Of a stretch of DNA of 64,000 nucleotides, positions 11,366-23,466 are shown one piece after another. A program made the position numbers and the translations under genes. The notes under the pieces are model-generated. The model worked only from the letters and a program-made list of their open reading frames with translations, ran no database searches and had not been told where the DNA came from. Positions within the stretch are counted from its first letter, which is position 1. Each line of letters opens with the position of its first letter. This stretch comes from Hawksworthiomyces lignivorus (lineage: Eukaryota; Ascomycota; Sordariomycetes; Ophiostomatales; Ophiostomataceae): positions 124,001 through 188,000 of the forward strand of contig NTMA01000025.1 in the NCBI GenBank assembly GCA_002917075.1, in the 5' to 3' direction.

Positions 11366-13076
11366 GCCACACAGTTTGTTCATTTCAACCTACTATTGCA
11401 TTTTTACAGTATCAGAATCAATAGGTTGCGATGCCTTCGACCTACCGCCTAGCAAGAATTGACCAGCAAAAAGATTGTTAACCCGCTTGAACTCACATAA
11501 CAATTTTCAGCAAACCATTCTAATAGCCAGGGTAGCTGCAGGAGTGACAGAGATAACAAGGTTAAAACATGTTGTCACATAAAAGAAAGTACTTAGTCTA
11601 GTTTAGTTGAAAGAAACTCTCTTTCGTTAATATGTGTTGTACCAAGACTCACCGAGCTCCAACTGCTCTAGATTGCATTGACAACCCTGCTTTACCCTCG
11701 TACCACTTACGGCTCTTGGACGGCCGACTTCCTCTTGAATTAGAGGGCGGAAGACTTACTGACTGTTTATGGCGCTTAGCACTGTTCGACGTGAAGCTCC
11801 ACGTAAAGCAATACAAGACGAGCTACAGGCCCTCTCGTATCAAGGCGGTCGTTCAAGTCACCCGGAGTTTGGGGCTATCCTAGCGATTTCCTCATGGTAT
11901 GCGTAATCATTGTATAATGGACTATAGCGCCTCCTCTACTAACTCATAGGTGTACGTAGAAGAGACCTGGCTTTTGCGAACACGCATGCAGAATATGTCA
12001 ACGTAAAGCCAATACGTTCTGTCCGTTACATTGGCGCTGGGGGGACCTTGGTAACGTCTTAACTAGTCTACTGGGAGTTCTGCTTAATATGCTGTTGCCA
12101 CTCTCTCCATTTGGCGGTGTCAGAAGGCCTGTTGTTGTGTCTATGTGTGGCTTACGTCCTAGGAAGCTATCACGAAATCACCTTATGTGCAAGGGTTGGC
12201 AGTAGTGAACCGGCTAATGGCAGTACTGATATTCCTGAGTACGGCTCGCGATTTGATTCGGTGGCCTAGTTGAGATGTAGATCTCGTCGCGCGAGGCTAG
12301 GACTGGTGTGACATGCTGAACGCAATAGTAATCCAATTACTGCTGTGAATATTGGGTGTCCATGGGAGAGAATATCTCCACGTCTTAATAGTCATCTATT
12401 TGAGAGCTGGACTTTGCTATTTTTTTGTTTTAGTCAAACGGAGTGGTAAATGTGACTAATAGAAATGGTTACGAATGATTAGGTTGGTTGCCTTTTTATT
12501 ATTTTGAAATGTGTCCGTTTTTCTGTAATTGAGCATGTACGGAGTATCCCTCGGACGTATGTGTGTTGGTAGGTCTACTTATATTTCTATCTTTCATCGC
12601 ATTCTAGCCAAAAACGTCTCCTTAAAACCCCGTCATGTTGATTTTTCTCTATGAATTGAAATGAAAATCCAATAATACTACGTAACCTCGTAACTACACG
12701 AGGTGAACTGCGATGATTCGAAGAAATCAATATGCGAGCATTTGATGGGTACGACTTGAAGCTCGTCTTCAGAGCTATGGTTACATCGTACCAGCAGTAT
12801 ATTGTCTTTCCTGTCATGCTGCATTTTTTTTTTGATCGGACTGCTGATATAGACAGGAACAAGACATTCCCCTGAACACCAAAATATATCTTTTTCTTTA
12901 GGGGCTATCTCGACTCTCAAGAACCCATAATAACCCAGAGCGCAAGAGTATAACCAACCCAATATCTGCCACATATACACATCGAAATCAGATAGATTTC
13001 CCTGCGAATTCTTACGATCTTACCTCACTCCGTTTTATTTTCAACTGCTCCAAATCTTCCGTTATTCTGTTTCACA
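11366..13076. other. intergenic, no gene supported
   Basis: Contains an 83-codon ATG frame at 11632-11883 and mixed-composition sequence to about 12400 that could be an old mobile-element remnant. I find no terminal repeats, integrase, reverse transcriptase or transposase motif. The part from 12400 to 13076 is AT-rich and includes the promoter of the Ser-rich secreted protein gene. Confidence 0.4.
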
Positions 13077-13733
13077 ATGCATGTCCTCTCGTTCGCTCTC
13101 AGCCTCTTGGCTTCTACCTCACTCGTCTCCGCCAGCGCGTGTAAGGTTTTTCAAAAAAGTTCTGTAATTAGTAGCACTACTGGGACTTCCTCTATCTCAT
13201 CTGCTAGCTCGCCTATCGTATCTAGTACTGTCCCCTCTTCCTCCGCCTCCAGCAGCAGTCTCTCCTCAAGCTCCAGCTCTTCGCCCGCTCCGTCTCCGCT
13301 TGCGTCCTTTTACATCGCTGCGAGGGACCTGATCAATCCTGTTTTTGATGGCCAGAAGGTCAAAACTAAAGGGGACCATGCTAATATCGTCATTGATCCT
13401 GATTCTAACTTGCAGGATGCGGTTTTCCACTCGGACGATGGCACCAACTATCTTATGGCCGATACTCTCTACATTGCCTACTCCGGAGACGGTAGCCTCT
13501 ATTCTGCTTCGCAGTTCACTATAGAATTGTATGGTATGACAGAGTCGGTGTGCAGCGCGGCCCTGCGAGGTGTTGCCATGTCATGTGCACCAATGGGGGA
13601 ACCAGGAGCTTCGACGTTATTCGTGTTTCCCTCAGTGTCGCAAACTGATGTTTTTATGGGCTATGGAAACCCAGGTGGGGAGGCTCAGACAATCGATTTT
13701 ATCCCGGTATTTGGTCTAGGTAGTGTTCTATAG
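13077..13733 (+). CDS. secreted serine-rich protein with C-terminal domain of unknown function
   Basis: Single exon, 218 residues, ATG preceded by a CACA leader. Residues 1-20 form a signal peptide ending in SASA. Residues 28-75 are a Ser/Thr-rich low-complexity stretch, very probably O-mannosylated, of the kind that tethers domains at fungal cell walls. The remaining ~140 residues form a globular part with short blocks such as NLQDAVFHSDDG and LYGMTESVCSAALRG and two Cys. There is no GPI-type C-terminus, so release or loose wall association is likely. I do not recognise the C-terminal domain. An extracellular location is well supported; function is unknown. Confidence 0.7.
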   Translation: MHVLSFALSLLASTSLVSASACKVFQKSSVISSTTGTSSISSASSPIVSSTVPSSSASSSSLSSSSSSSPAPSPLASFYIAARDLINPVFDGQKVKTKGDHANIVIDPDSNLQDAVFHSDDGTNYLMADTLYIAYSGDGSLYSASQFTIELYGMTESVCSAALRGVAMSCAPMGEPGASTLFVFPSVSQTDVFMGYGNPGGEAQTIDFIPVFGLGSVL

Positions 13734-14348
13734 AGTCAGTCAGTTACTTGTGTGCTTCTGGAGAGCATCGATTTTAATACCGATGGTAGAAAAATCAGTG
13801 CACATATGAAGGCATATTCTTGATACCCCACTGGTAAGATGGTTGTTTAAACCAAAGGGCCATATCATTTAGCTATCGGTTAGTAGGTTTGAAGGAAAAG
13901 TAAATCCGTTAATCGACTTTAATAAGATTTGTAAATTTCATGTATAGCTCCAAACTGAAGAGATCGTTGCTAGATTAATCTTCTTGACTCTACCTTACGT
14001 CTGTCTCTATATTTTTTCCATTTGCATTACTCTAACATTCCCAGCGCCTCATTGACTCTAAGATACCTACATGTATTGACCCACAGTAATTTTTGAGTTC
14101 ACAGAACATAGTTGTGATAGAATACTCTGTTGAGAACGTGGGCGAGTTCGCTGCCTTCCGATTCAATCAATCAAAGTGTGGATAGACACTTGCAAGAACC
14201 CCGTAGAGCTCAGAAACGCAAATACTCTGAAGAGATTGCTACTTTATTGAAGGTTCCTATAATGAAATTCTACCTGCCAGCTGTGCACCACACCACAGCG
14301 TCGTAGAGAAGGCAATTTGTGTGACCGTTTTGCAACTCTTTTGTAACC
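13734..14348. other. intergenic spacer between convergent genes
   Basis: About 615 bp of AT-rich sequence between the Ser-rich protein gene (+) and the VOC-protein gene (-). No frame with a start and coding-like composition is seen. Confidence 0.5.
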
Positions 14349-14897
14349 TCAGTTCGCACCCCAAAGCCCCTGCACGTTGCCCTCACTGTCAACAAACTGG
14401 GCATAGTAACCCCTACCCTCGCCGACATCCGTCTTTGCTCTGCACATTAAAGAAATTAGCGGTGTGTCATATAAAGCCCGCCAACGAGATGAAACAAAAG
14501 GAATGCATGGCTGGCTCTGCACGCATGTCACAGCGAATACTTACAGATGCACTTTTCCTCCTTTCTCCACAGCTTTGCCCAGAGCCGCGTCTACGTCCTC
14601 GACGGCGAAGCTGGACACCACACCAGCACCCTTCGTAGCGTCGGTAATGCGAGAAGCGTCCGGCATGCGAAGGAAGGCACCATGCAGCGCCCCAGCGTGC
14701 GTGAACATGTGTAGTCTCACCTTCGGGTCGTGAGGGACGGATATCCCCTGTTCCTCTGTGGGGTGCAGGCACGTCCAGCCTAGCACGGCATTGTAGAAGG
14801 CGGCGGCGCGCGCAATGTCCGTGACGGGGATCTGGAGCCAGCAAAATGTGCCGGGCGCCGGAAGAGCGCGTTCCTGTCCGTTTGTGTTGCTAGACAT
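14349..14897 (-). CDS. VOC (glyoxalase/bleomycin-resistance-like) family protein
   Basis: Two exons, 14897-14545 and 14439-14349, with a 105-bp GT-AG intron, give 147 residues, the normal size for a one-domain VOC protein. The first half has the typical GTFCWLQIPVTDIARAAAFY block (VOC beta-alpha-beta start, with AFYNAVLGW), and the body includes FAVEDVDAALGKAVEKGG. Exon 2 restores the family C-terminus: GRGYYAQFVDSEGNVQGLW, where D-x-E-G-N is the usual metal-ligand region. VOC proteins bind a divalent metal and act as lyases, isomerases or dioxygenases, or sequester compounds. Substrate cannot be inferred. It is cytosolic with no leader. Without splicing the frame stops right after the donor, which supports the intron. 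Confidence 0.88.
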
Positions 14898-15893
14898 TCT
14901 GAGGACGGTATAAAGACAATATATTTCTAATCTGTGGGGTGAGCAAGGCGGACTAGGCGGCCTAAGACTGGACTAGATGAGAAGAAACGAAAAGCCATGA
15001 AGGTGCTCAGTAGTCGATTCTTCGATTATAAAGGTGGCCGTCGCCTTCCATTCTCTATTTATATTCATTGAAGCTTTGACCCAAAGCCCTGGTCGGTCGG
15101 AGGCATTGCTGCCGTTGTAAACGTAAGATGTTTGGGAGCTAAAATATAATATGTAAAGCGGGAAAAAAGGTCGAAGCAAAGAAAGAAAGAAAAAATGTAC
15201 AATCCGGGGTCTTGATGAAGATCAATGCAAATAAAGACTTCATTGCTTCGTGTATGAAACTGGTGCGGAGAAATCGATGGTAATTGCTGAAAGGTGCCAT
15301 CGTAGTCGTGAGCTAAGTATATATTTTCCGCCGAGACGGAGTACACCGTATTGCCGTCACGTTAAATAATTGCTCTTAGCGGGCAGTGGATGCTATAGCA
15401 TGAGCGATCATAGGGGTTCATATTGCGGTTACTAACCTGTGTCTATAATTAGTATCGATCAGAAGCCCATCCCTAATGCCTTTGCTAAATTCTTTTCGTG
15501 CCTTAATTCATCGTCCAGAACAGCCATTCATCGATTTAATCCGAGATGAACTAGACTCAGTGCAAGCGTAAATATATCCGTAGAATTTTCACTTGTGACT
15601 AGGAATTCCAAGTGACAGACTAATAAATCCCCTATTTATAAACTCTGCTTCCGTTGCTGAATCACCTTTGTATATGTATGTTTTGTGAATGATCCCCAAT
15701 CCGCCAAGTTCTGATTTGTTGTAGGTCCCTCAATTGACCATACAATCTTCAGCCCAGTTGGCCCACGCTCGCTGTGGGTCTCAACACGTACACAAGAATC
15801 TTCATTCAATTCATCCCTTTTCATCCGATTTCACATACTTCCCCTAAAACTTCTTGAAGCGGGAAAAACCGCTCCTTAAGAAACTCCTCCAGC
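14898..15893. other. intergenic with possible decayed coding tract
   Basis: About 1 kb. The minus strand between about 15882 and 15636 reads protein-like in two frames (an amphipathic ELEEFLKERFFPLQEVLGE segment, then a 62-codon ATG frame at 15824-15636) just 3' of the WW protein gene. This could be a broken C-terminal domain of that gene. Nothing else is supported in 14898-15630. Confidence 0.35.
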
Positions 15894-16721
15894 TCAGAGG
15901 GTTGCTTTCAGCCCACTGCTTAAACTTCCAGAGAAACACGGGTCGGTATACGTTGTTGTCTGAGAGTTATGATCCACGAAATATATCCTGCCGTTATTAG
16001 TATGACAGCGTTCCCATCCAGCTGGCAGCTCTTCCTGGAATATCCAACCCGTCTGGACAGATCCAAGTATAAGATTCCTCCAGGAAGTAGTCTTATTTTC
16101 ATGATTGACAAAATACAACTTTCCGTTCCGACTCAATCGTACATCGCAACCAGGCATCAGAGGCGAATCTGCATCAATCTGAGCTTCTGGATGGTCCCAG
16201 GTGGTACATCGATGATTGTGATCCACGTAATATGCACTGCCGTTCGGAGCTACTCGTTTTTCCCAGCCTTTGGGAAGAGGGATGTCTGGTTTTATAATTC
16301 TGGGGTCTTCTGTAGTGACGCGTGCTCTGATACGGTTCATGTAATACGGAATGCCATCGGCCCATTCGACCTCCCAACCCCCGGGTAGTGGCTGAGCTTC
16401 GGAGATCTCATTGTGAATTTTAAATCCTGGGATCCGTGGGTCGCGTTTGGTTATTGTGTTTGTCTCTCTGTTGACGAATCGTGGCTGTCCACTATTATTC
16501 CACATAATTTCCCAGCTTTCCGGTAGTTCCCCAAGATCTGCAATCCCAAATAATGGATCAATGGTGGTTTGAATGCCACTTGAACTATTCTCAAAAACGA
16601 TACAACCTTGAGAGTTGTGCTTCTGCTTCCAATCGATGCGTCGCATTCTACTGATTAAGAATTCGGCGTCCTCTTCGTTACCATGGGTAGTTGGTGAATC
16701 ACGCGAAATGCTCGACATCAT
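15894..16721 (-). CDS. tandem WW-domain protein (five WW repeats)
   Basis: Frame of 275 residues from the ATG at 16721. Five WW-like repeats follow a ~65-residue N-terminal part, each starting LPxGWE-like and ending TTxxDP-like. Only the third (GWEKR...CTTWDHPE) keeps both signature Trp residues. Repeats 1, 2 and 5 lose the second Trp (to Lys, Glu/Thr-type and Tyr), and repeat 4 loses the first. WW domains bind Pro-rich or phospho-Ser/Thr-Pro ligands; arrays occur in NEDD4/SMURF-type ligases, but no C2 or HECT domain is seen. The frame is open upstream of 16721 to an AG at 16871, and a possible 52-bp first exon at 17090-17039 would give 342 residues. No function beyond ligand binding can be assigned. 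Confidence 0.75.
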   Translation of the reverse strand: MMSSISRDSPTTHGNEEDAEFLISRMRRIDWKQKHNSQGCIVFENSSSGIQTTIDPLFGIADLGELPESWEIMWNNSGQPRFVNRETNTITKRDPRIPGFKIHNEISEAQPLPGGWEVEWADGIPYYMNRIRARVTTEDPRIIKPDIPLPKGWEKRVAPNGSAYYVDHNHRCTTWDHPEAQIDADSPLMPGCDVRLSRNGKLYFVNHENKTTSWRNLILGSVQTGWIFQEELPAGWERCHTNNGRIYFVDHNSQTTTYTDPCFSGSLSSGLKATL

Positions 16722-18139
16722 TCTTGAAGATGAGAAATTGAAGGGGGCAAACTGAGACTTTTTGGTGATATTCCAATATGACACTTGGAAGTTCTTAGCT
16801 GCTGTTTTATCCCTCGAAAGAAACTCGGTGTCGCTTTCTTGAGCAACAAATGGTCTTGCTGACGATACAACTAATTATTATTGTTGCCTAGCAGCTACAG
16901 ATCACGAGCACGATGCCAATACCCCTCTCACCGCTCACTTCATTCCCTTTGAAAATAACATCTTTCTTGGCATTATTTCAAAAATCAGCTGTATCAAAAA
17001 ATCCTACAGCTTGTAAGGTGAATATCGACTTCGCATACACATAATATCGCTTCTGCTTTCACTTTGCCCATTCCAGAAACATTCAAACATCACCACAATT
17101 ACACAGTATCAACTTATAAGAACGAAGATAGCGATTGTAAGTGGAGCAAGTATACTGGGTACGAATTGGTATATCTTCTTTGGGCCATGGAAAGATTCAG
17201 AATCAACTAAAAATGAAGAGGTCGACACAGGACGTGGTGTCATTCATACAATCGTAGTGGGCTGATTCTAGAGACCAACTAGCGGCAGGATGACCGACCC
17301 ATGAGGTGAGTCGATGATAGCTGAGAAGTTACGACGAGGAGTATGTTACTTATGGTCATTCATTAGAACGAAATAATTCAACCATTTAATGAAGTTAAAG
17401 TGTACGATATTTCTTTTTTTGGGTATAATATTTGTTTGAGGAAATGAAAACAATTAGCATGCGTTATATCCCAGCTCTTATATATCTTATCTCACTAAGG
17501 CTATCACCGTAGTCTCGTATCATCTTTCCCGCGTCAGAAATTATGATGTGCACGCACCGAAGCTGGGCGTGTGGTGCATCGTGGGTTTATTCCCCACGTT
17601 AAATCAACGACACAATAAATGGTGTGTCCGCCTATCACCACCCCATTTGGGCTGAGACTACCGTGGCTGTTCAGCATAAGTGAGCAGCTAGACATGATAA
17701 AGAACGCAGCTATGGCCTCCTAGCCGCCTATCCCGGCATCTGAAGCGATGCTGCGCTCATAATACAGCAAGGGGTGTCCCATGACAATGTCGTACATGGT
17801 CACTAATTAATGGAGACCAGGAGTGGAAAACCCGCTCGGTATTTCTATTGTTGTGGACTTTAGTCGGGTTGGAGAATGTCGTAATTGTGAGTGTGGGGAG
17901 AAAGACACTACTGTCTGCACATGTAAGAGATTCGGTCATTTGATTACCTAGACAATGAAACAAGACATCCAGTTGCTATTTTATACCCGAACTACATATG
18001 GTCATAATTATTTGTTTGAAAAGTGGGTCGTCTTTTGACTATTGACGCCATAGCTCTTCCCCTTTTATATCGCAGTCGCCATATTACATAGCAGCTGCAG
18101 CGTTTTCTCCTTTATCTTTTCAAAATATACAGATAATGC
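16722..18139. other. intergenic, possible upstream exon of WW gene
   Basis: On the minus strand, 17090-17039 could be a first exon of the WW-domain gene (ATG, GTATGC donor, acceptor at 16871). It keeps phase but has no other support. The rest, 17100-18139, is AT-rich with no supported gene. Confidence 0.4.
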
Positions 18140-20103
18140 TTAGATACTCTGGCCGCGCTGTGGCTCGTACGGGGCTATGGCAGCGACAATGGCCATGACG
18201 GCAAAGAGACTCGAGCAGACGTAGATAGGTTGCGATGACGACGTGTCCACATGTGTACCAATGACAACTGCCACAATCCCCATAATACGGGCCATAGTAA
18301 TGGCTGTTCCGGTTCCAGTTGCGCGGTGAGCCGAAGGCAAAACCTATAGCATCTGTGTTAGCAAATCTCTTGCGAAATATTCTCTTTAATGAGTGATAGA
18401 GAGATAATAACTTACTTCAGGTGAGTACGCATAGAGGGCTGAGAAATAGATGTTAATGGCAAATGATCCGATGCAGTTTAGTGCCACATTTTGGGCATCG
18501 TTTTTGATGCCCGTGTAGCCAAAGAAAATAGCCACTGTTGACTCCAGTTAGAAAAAGTATGTGAAGACAAAGAAAAGAAGATGCAAGGACCGCATGGTAC
18601 ATACTCGTAATCAAGGCGCCAATCACCATTGTATATTTTCTCCCAATGACAGCGAAGGTAGTAATATACCCTGCTAGGATGGGTCCAAAGATGGCACAGA
18701 AATTCGTGAGGGTGTAATTTCTCCATGTGATAAAGGGTGAGGTCTCGCCAAACTCTGCACCCCGGCTGGCTAGGTAAGCCGGCAGAAACATATAATAGAG
18801 TGGGTATGCTAGGCCAATGCAAGCCCACAGGACCCAAAGTACAGCGGTAGTCATGCGGAGTTTACGAGTGGCGAAGAGGCCCTGAAAGTGCATGCCGACC
18901 TCCTTAAGCGAGTACCGGTTGGCAGCGTGAGCGGTTGTGACAGACCCGAGTCGCTCGAGCTGCTCCAGTGTCAAGCTACAGGGCCGGTTGTATTTGGTGG
19001 CAACATACTGCAACAGCTCGACTGTGGCCTCATCTTGGCCGCTACAGAGGAGGTATTTCGGTGTCTCACGGAACCGGAAAACAAAGACACGAAGCAGGCT
19101 GAGGAGCAGGACTATGCCGCCTCCTGTGTAATACAGGTAGCGCCACCCCATGTTACTGCTTTTAGGACAGGCATCTGCTGTAGCGCAGCTAAAGTTTGCT
19201 GTTTCTAGTTAGCATCGAGGCCAGACAGAGAGGAGGAACAGGAGAAATGTAGAGAAGAGATGGAACAGACGCATAAATCCCCAGGCAAACAGAGCCGCAA
19301 TGGTCTGTCCGATCCCCCACCACAGTGCCATCGTGACAATCATGAACTGATGTTTGGATGGGAGAAACTCCAGAAACACCGTTGTGTCCAAAGCCAAGTT
19401 GCCGCCAGCACTGGCCGCGGCAAGGGCTACAAAAGCAGCGAAGAAGTTGTAGTTGGGTGACGCGCCGACAATGATGGTGAAGATGGAAGCCGAGAAGAGC
19501 GAGAGGTTAAAAGCCCATCGCCGCCCGATGATGTCGGCAGACAGACCCCAGCCCAGAACACCGACGAGCATGCCAGCATAGAGAGCGATCTGGGCACCTC
19601 CGGAATACGGGGGCTGGAATTCCAAAACTGTCTGTGGGTTTGCAATGCCGATGAAAAAAGTGAGAATGGAATCCACGGCATATCTGCATGTGTCATATAT
19701 TTATCAGCAAACAGGATAATTCAGAAGGTAAAAGATGCCTAGGAGGAAAATATTTTCATACCCGAAACCATTCAAAATGAAGAGTTTCAAATGGTAATTA
19801 GTCCAGCCAATTTCATTAATGGCCTTGGTTAGTTAGTTTATCCATCAGCGAATTTTTTTCATGTTCCATTTATTTTGTTTTCTCTCCCATCTTCCATCTT
19901 TCCTTTTCATTCTTTTCTTCCTCTCCGTCATAACTTACTTCGTTCAAGAGATGCATCTTAGCAGCCAAGACGGGGTCGACATCACCGTATGCGATGAGAT
20001 CTCCTGTGGCAATATCAGACTGAGCGCCTGGTTGCGGATCAGTTGCTTTGAAATCGACATCTTCAGAAGGGTTCTTGTTGTAGTTTGTTTGCTCCATTTT
20101 CAT
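18140..20103 (-). CDS. MFS transporter, sugar/metabolite porter type
   Basis: Six exons (20103-19939, 19823-19762, 19683-19271, 19198-18605, 18534-18416, 18343-18140) with five introns of 70-115 bp join in phase to 518 residues, the usual MFS size. The joins restore family blocks: KMHLLNEAINEIGWTNYHLKLF across intron 1, LNGFGYAVDS across intron 2, AWGFMPNFSC across intron 3. SADIIGRRWAF is the MFS loop 2-3 DxxGRR signature, and a dozen hydrophobic helices follow. It is a plasma-membrane carrier of the fungal metabolite/sugar porter type; substrate unknown. The start is chosen at 20103 because it gives family length, but the frame stays open with an ATG at 20394 (97 more residues). It lies 650 bp downstream of the membrane protein gene on the same strand. 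Confidence 0.88.
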
Positions 20104-20755
20104 CAGGTAACTTAAGATTGCTGTGCTCTCGGCTATATCCAGAGAGTGGTCGTTGTAGATGCATGTTGAGAGCATATTATACAAATCACTTTTGTAGATG
20201 GAGCAAATCTTATCAGAGTTGAGCCGTTGCCGTATCTCCCCCACATCTTCGATGGTGATGTCCCATAGTGGGCCTCCACAGATAGTAGACGGCAATACCG
20301 TCGGGCCATCCGGTGGGTCCTGAAGCGCGAAACAAACCAACAGGAACGACATTCCCCAGCTTTGCTTATTCACTGTTGTTGAATTTGCTTTCATCGCTGG
20401 ACTTTCTATGTTCTCTTGTGGCTATCACTAAATGAATGAAGATCTAATCTCTGCACAATACTGGGCGAGAGGGTGGGCAAGTATGTGCGTATGGTGATAA
20501 TAGCATCAAACGGTTTAAGCAACCACATCACACATGGAGGCTTGAAGAGCAATGTATTTAGAGCTACTCAGTTTGGTTCTTATTAATTGACACAATTTCT
20601 CCAAATGGCACGTAACCGTCATCAACCACCGGTTCCCCATAAACATACATCTATCATGGTTCAAGTGAAATGAGATTTAGGTGAGCTTTAAAGTATAGCA
20701 AAGAATAAATGCTCCGTAATCAATGATTACCCGTGAGCTATCTTTGGCGGCGTTT
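20104..20755. other. spacer upstream of MFS gene, includes in-frame extension
   Basis: The minus-strand frame 20394-20104 has an ATG, no stop, and runs directly into the MFS frame. Its translation (for example WDITIEDVGEIRQRLNSDKI) looks soluble and helical, unlike an MFS N-terminus. It could be a real extension, a separate exon or chance. The part 20400-20755 shows nothing. Confidence 0.4.
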
Positions 20756-22669
20756 CTATTTCTGGGCCACCCCTTCCACCAATTCCGAAGATATCGCATT
20801 TGCATCTTCAGCGGGTGCTTCTTTTGCTGCTGCGTTCTCGGGATCCGCTGCCTTTTTCGCTCCCTTTGGGGGTGATATGTTTGACTTGCCCTCACTGCAG
20901 CTTATTAGCGTATGCTAACATAGGTAATCTATAAGGACTGACGCATAGAGTGCTTGGATGAAGGGGGGGAAATAAATCACTTACAGGTGAACCCATTCTG
21001 CCCCTTCCCTAGATGTAAATTTTATATGCAAATTCTTGTTGGTATCAATCAACTTGAAATACAAGTCTACCGCGCTCAGAGCGTTGGCTTTCCCCATAGG
21101 CGTCAGCCACATGAGAATGAGACCCACTAAAAATACGACGAGGAGCAGGAGGGGTATGGAGATGACGACGGCCAAGTTCAGGGCTGCCACTTCAGGTGAC
21201 CAGACGACGAAGTCGGCTACACCATCTTGCACTTGTCCCGAAGCGCTTTGGACCTGGTTATCCACAAGTAGGCTGGATCCGTAAGGGTACAGCGTGGTGG
21301 CGGTCAGCACGTTTGTCGTGGCGACGTAGGCAGCGACGACGAGGCGCTCAAGGTCGGTGGAGAAGCTGTTGGCGCGAGCATCGATGATCGCGCCGATCGC
21401 CGAGGAACCGGAGACTAGCGCAGAAGAGCCGAGGAACTGGCTCATCAGCATCACCATTGGAACGCTGAGATAGTGCTGCAGCATGTCCTGCATGCCGACG
21501 GACAGGTTGAGTCCCGGAAGGCGGTCGAGGTTATTGACGTCGACGCTGTGGCCCTGGTAAGACCACACGTTGTCTTCCCAGCATGACAGGGCCGGCCGTC
21601 CTGGCGCCACGACGTACGGCGCCCCTACACTTAAGCTGTCGTTGGCAGATAACGTATCTGTGAGGTACCAGGGGTCCCCTCCTTGCGTGTAGCTGTACTT
21701 GCCAACGGAAGAGATGATCGCTCCCCATGTGGTGTTACTCGTGGGCAGAGCACCGGGAAGTCCTCCGGTATCCACGTTGAAGGCTGCTACGGGTGCTGGG
21801 CCGGTCAGCTGGGAGACAGCAATGGTGTCATTTGGGTTGCCGAACCAGTAATAGAGGTCGGTAGAAATACAGTCGAAGTCATTCAAAATCCCGCTTCCTT
21901 GGAACCAGTTGTATTCGGTGAAACATGACCCATTGACATCGAGAGTTAAGTTGGGGTACATCTGCAGTCCCATGTCTGCACCGGTGACGCGGTAGCTGTA
22001 TGTCACTTGTTTGATGTCTTCTAGAACATCTGCCCCTTTCCACTGCCCAATCTGAACTTCTTGGCTCACTCTGACATAAGGGCTAAGCGTGGAAATAGCC
22101 GCTGTGGCCGTGCCGAGAGCACGCAGTGCCCACGGTACATTAAGGATGAACCTCGCTGCAATACTGCTGTTGTCTGACTGAGAATAACTAGGGACATAAA
22201 TAGCTGCTGGGTTGGCGGGCCCAGCGTTGTCGATAATAATTTTAGGCGCAACTAGGATACTTAGTGCCTTCTGGCCGGCGTATAAAGCAAGAATGAGGAA
22301 TAAAGTTGCGAAGAGTCCTGAGCTCGCGTGGACATGTTTTTTATTCCAAATCAAGTTAATGACGGTATCTTTTGCGGCGCCAAAGAGGTCGGAGTTGCTG
22401 TTCCAAAGACAGGGCAGCATGTCACTGAAGACAGCGTCTCCAACTAAAGCTCCTTTCTCTCTCAGAATGAAAGCGACGGCAGCGCTGAAGACAATAATCC
22501 AGAATTCTCCTGTCAAGATGTCTAGCATTAGAGTGTAGGCAGAGTTGAGCTGATTTGCAACGTCGTTTGGGACTGAATAGGCCCATACCGGGCCATTGCT
22601 ACCTGGGTAATAGAACGACGTCCACTCCAGCCAAGTTCCGTTAAGTTGTGGGCCCGTGGTCACAACCAT
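20756..22669 (-). CDS. large glycosylated multi-pass membrane protein, unknown function
   Basis: Two exons, 22669-20985 and 20894-20756, with a 90-bp GT-AG intron give 607 residues. Hydrophobic segments lie near residues 50-70 (EFWIIVFSAAVAFIL), 118-140 (LFATLFLILALYAGQKALSI) and about 515-540 (AVVISIPLLLLVVFLVGLIL). Between the second and third lies a ~350-residue loop with many N-x-S/T sites and several Cys (SCWEDN, NGSCFTEYNW, DFDCISTD), so it is probably lumenal or extracellular. Exon 2 adds a short Ala/Glu/Lys-rich cytosolic tail. The pattern recalls a widespread, uncharacterised ascomycete membrane protein class. It is divergent from the fasciclin gene across ~800 bp. I assign no function. 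Confidence 0.82.
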
Positions 22670-23466
22670 TTTGAGTTTGATTATTTAGAAGAAAAGTATG
22701 AAGTGATAGAGAAGAGAAATGAAAGGCAGAAAAAGATGAAGAGAAAGAGAGAGGAAAGGAGAAAAGAAGAAAAAGGGTTCTGGGGGAACCTCATCTACCT
22801 ACTCTACGGCTGGTGGGGCCCTTTCATTTTCTGTGAAGACACCAGCCTTGTCGCACTTGCGCAGACGCAGCTGTGACTGCTAGGACGGGTATGCCAACGG
22901 AGCATGGGCGTCAAGGACGTTAAGGCAGATAAAGAGAACTTCAGCTGGCAAGAAGAGGTACCCCCCTGGGCTGGCCCTTGTACCTATAAGCCTCATATTA
23001 GATCGGCGAGGCAAACAAATGCTTGAGCTGGCAATGTGACTCTGATTTAGTCCTATAAAATAGCTGGTAGTTTGTTGGGATACGAAAGAGGCTCTGCATG
23101 CATGGCTCGACCTTCTCATTTGCTTGTGATTTGTGAACTGTCGAATATTCGCAATTTCGTTTCCGGCATGCATTGCACCAAGGCCGCTCTCCCCTGATGT
23201 GGAGACACACATCTCGGGCGTGCTTTTAAGATGGCTGAAAACAAGGCATCAGAATTCGTTGCAGGTTGCAGAAAGCTGCACACCGGGAGGATGTCAGAAA
23301 TCTAGAATAAGAAAACAATATAAATGCCGTACTCTGCCACACAGAGCTTGCCATCCTATGCTTGCACCAAGAGACCGTTCTTTAATCCCCTGCTTACTAC
23401 TAAACTCACGTTATTAAACAACCCATACTTGTACGCTATCTATTGTTTAGTCATACTGTATTCAGT
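22670..23466. other. divergent promoter region
   Basis: About 800 bp between the start codons of the membrane protein (-) and fasciclin (+) genes. A purine-rich tract at about 22700-22780 gives, on the minus strand, a long CT tract right before the membrane protein ATG, as is common in fungal promoters. No gene is seen. Confidence 0.5.

Noticed and set aside
11632..11883. 83-codon frame that could be a transposon remnant
   Set aside because: No integrase, reverse transcriptase or transposase motif and no inverted or direct terminal repeats.
15065..15346. 93-codon minus-strand frame
   Set aside because: It lies in the region upstream of the VOC gene, has no motif and becomes low-complexity Phe/Tyr-rich; probably chance.
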